Assembly: GCA_024277475.1 (NCBI GenBank) | Contig: JAJRVC010000707.1 | Coordinates: 1 to 5,659, forward strand | Origin: Deltaproteobacteria bacterium | Lineage (GTDB): Bacteria > Desulfobacterota > Desulfobacteria > Desulfobacterales > JAFDCJ01 | DNA length: 5,659 bases | Reading direction: 5' to 3' | Shown: one piece after another, positions 5,244-5,659 of the stretch | How the letters are laid out: every line of letters starts with the position of its first letter | How positions within the stretch are numbered: the stretch's first letter is position 1 | The notes under the pieces: generated by a model | The model's database searches: none | Seen by the model: only the letters and a program-made list of their open reading frames with translations | What the model was told of the DNA's origin: nothing | Made by a program: the position numbers and the translations under genes

Positions 5244-5659
5244 ATGCGAAAAACATCCAGCCGCAATGATATCCAAAACCGCTATAATCGCATCGCCTTT
5301 CTTTTTGATTTCATTGAAATCCCACTGGAGCTGTTACGGTTTGGCACGTGGCGACAAAAGCTGCCAGGCAGCGTTCAAGGCGAACAGGTCCTGGAAATCG
5401 GTGTGGGCACCGGAAAAAACATGACCTACTATCCCGCGGGAGTTGAGATCATGGCCATCGACTTCAGCTCCCGCATGCTCAAACGTGCGCGCAAAAAAGC
5501 GATCAAAAAGGGCATCAACGTTACCCTGCTGGAGATGGACGTCCAGCAGCTTGCTTTTCCGGACCACTTTTTCGATACGGTTTTTGCCACCTTCGTATTT
5601 TGTTCGGTGCCGCACCCTGTGGCCGGATTGCGAGAGCTGCGTCGGGTGTGCAAACCACA
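5244..5659 (+). CDS. Class I SAM-dependent methyltransferase (partial, N-terminal 138 residues)
   Basis: This protein transfers a methyl group from S-adenosylmethionine; the acceptor is unknown. It starts at ATG 5244-5246, 3 nt after the previous stop, with no clear Shine-Dalgarno, so translation is probably coupled. It opens with RYNRIAFLFDFIEIP (13-27), the N-terminal helix region seen in UbiE/PmtA-like and Methyltransf_11 proteins. Motif I is VLEIGVGTGKN (49-59). The acidic residue after strand 2 that binds the ribose hydroxyls is D73 in AIDFSSRMLKRAR. LEMDVQQLAFPDHFFD (96-111) and ATFVFCSVPHP (115-125) are the following SAM-site and strand 4 motifs, then LRELRRVCKP. About 200-210 residues is usual, so about a third is beyond the window. 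Similar proteins methylate quinone precursors, phospholipids or small thiols; nothing visible discriminates among these. Confidence 0.93.
   Translation, partial: MRKTSSRNDIQNRYNRIAFLFDFIEIPLELLRFGTWRQKLPGSVQGEQVLEIGVGTGKNMTYYPAGVEIMAIDFSSRMLKRARKKAIKKGINVTLLEMDVQQLAFPDHFFDTVFATFVFCSVPHPVAGLRELRRVCKP

Overview
This 5.66 kb window is ordinary chromosomal DNA from a Gram-negative bacterium. Three things suggest a Desulfobacterota-type (deltaproteobacterial) genome: a TolC/CusC-type outer-membrane efflux protein, a membrane-anchored Ser/Thr kinase fused to a sulfatase-modifying-factor-like domain, and consensus sigma-54 promoters. The lineage is an inference from style, not proof. No rRNA, tRNA, CRISPR array, transposase or phage gene is visible.

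The left two thirds are read leftward. A 652-residue Hanks-type kinase (1990-3948) has a transmembrane helix and a C-terminal FGE/SUMF-like domain that has lost its catalytic cysteines. Its stop codon overlaps by 4 bp (ATGA) the start of a small gene for an exported, apparently beta-rich protein (1220-1993). That gene has an in-frame TAA at codon 38, shortly after the signal peptide, so it is either a pseudogene or depends on an unusual restart. After about 280 bp of non-coding, repeat-like DNA comes the start of a TolC/CusC-family efflux channel (938 leftward, running off the window).

The right part is read rightward. It holds a soluble 241-residue protein of no family I recognise (4515-5240) and, 3 nt later, the first 138 residues of a class I SAM-dependent methyltransferase (5244 onward, truncated by the window end). 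The spacing implies one transcription unit.

The most interesting stretch is the 566-bp divergent intergenic region (3949-4514). It contains an exact match to the sigma-54 -24/-12 consensus pointing right (4244-4259) and a close match pointing left (4022 down to 4009) at a sensible distance from the kinase start. Between them are inverted repeats that could be enhancer sites. The rightward promoter would give a leader of about 245 nt holding a 7-bp stem at its very 5' end, a perfect 15-bp palindrome, and a perfect 14-bp inverted repeat (4393-4406 / 4479-4492) that overlaps the only strong Shine-Dalgarno-like sequence before the downstream gene. I infer that the kinase unit and the unknown-protein/methyltransferase unit are co-controlled by a sigma-54 enhancer-binding activator, with a further leader-level control on the right-hand unit.
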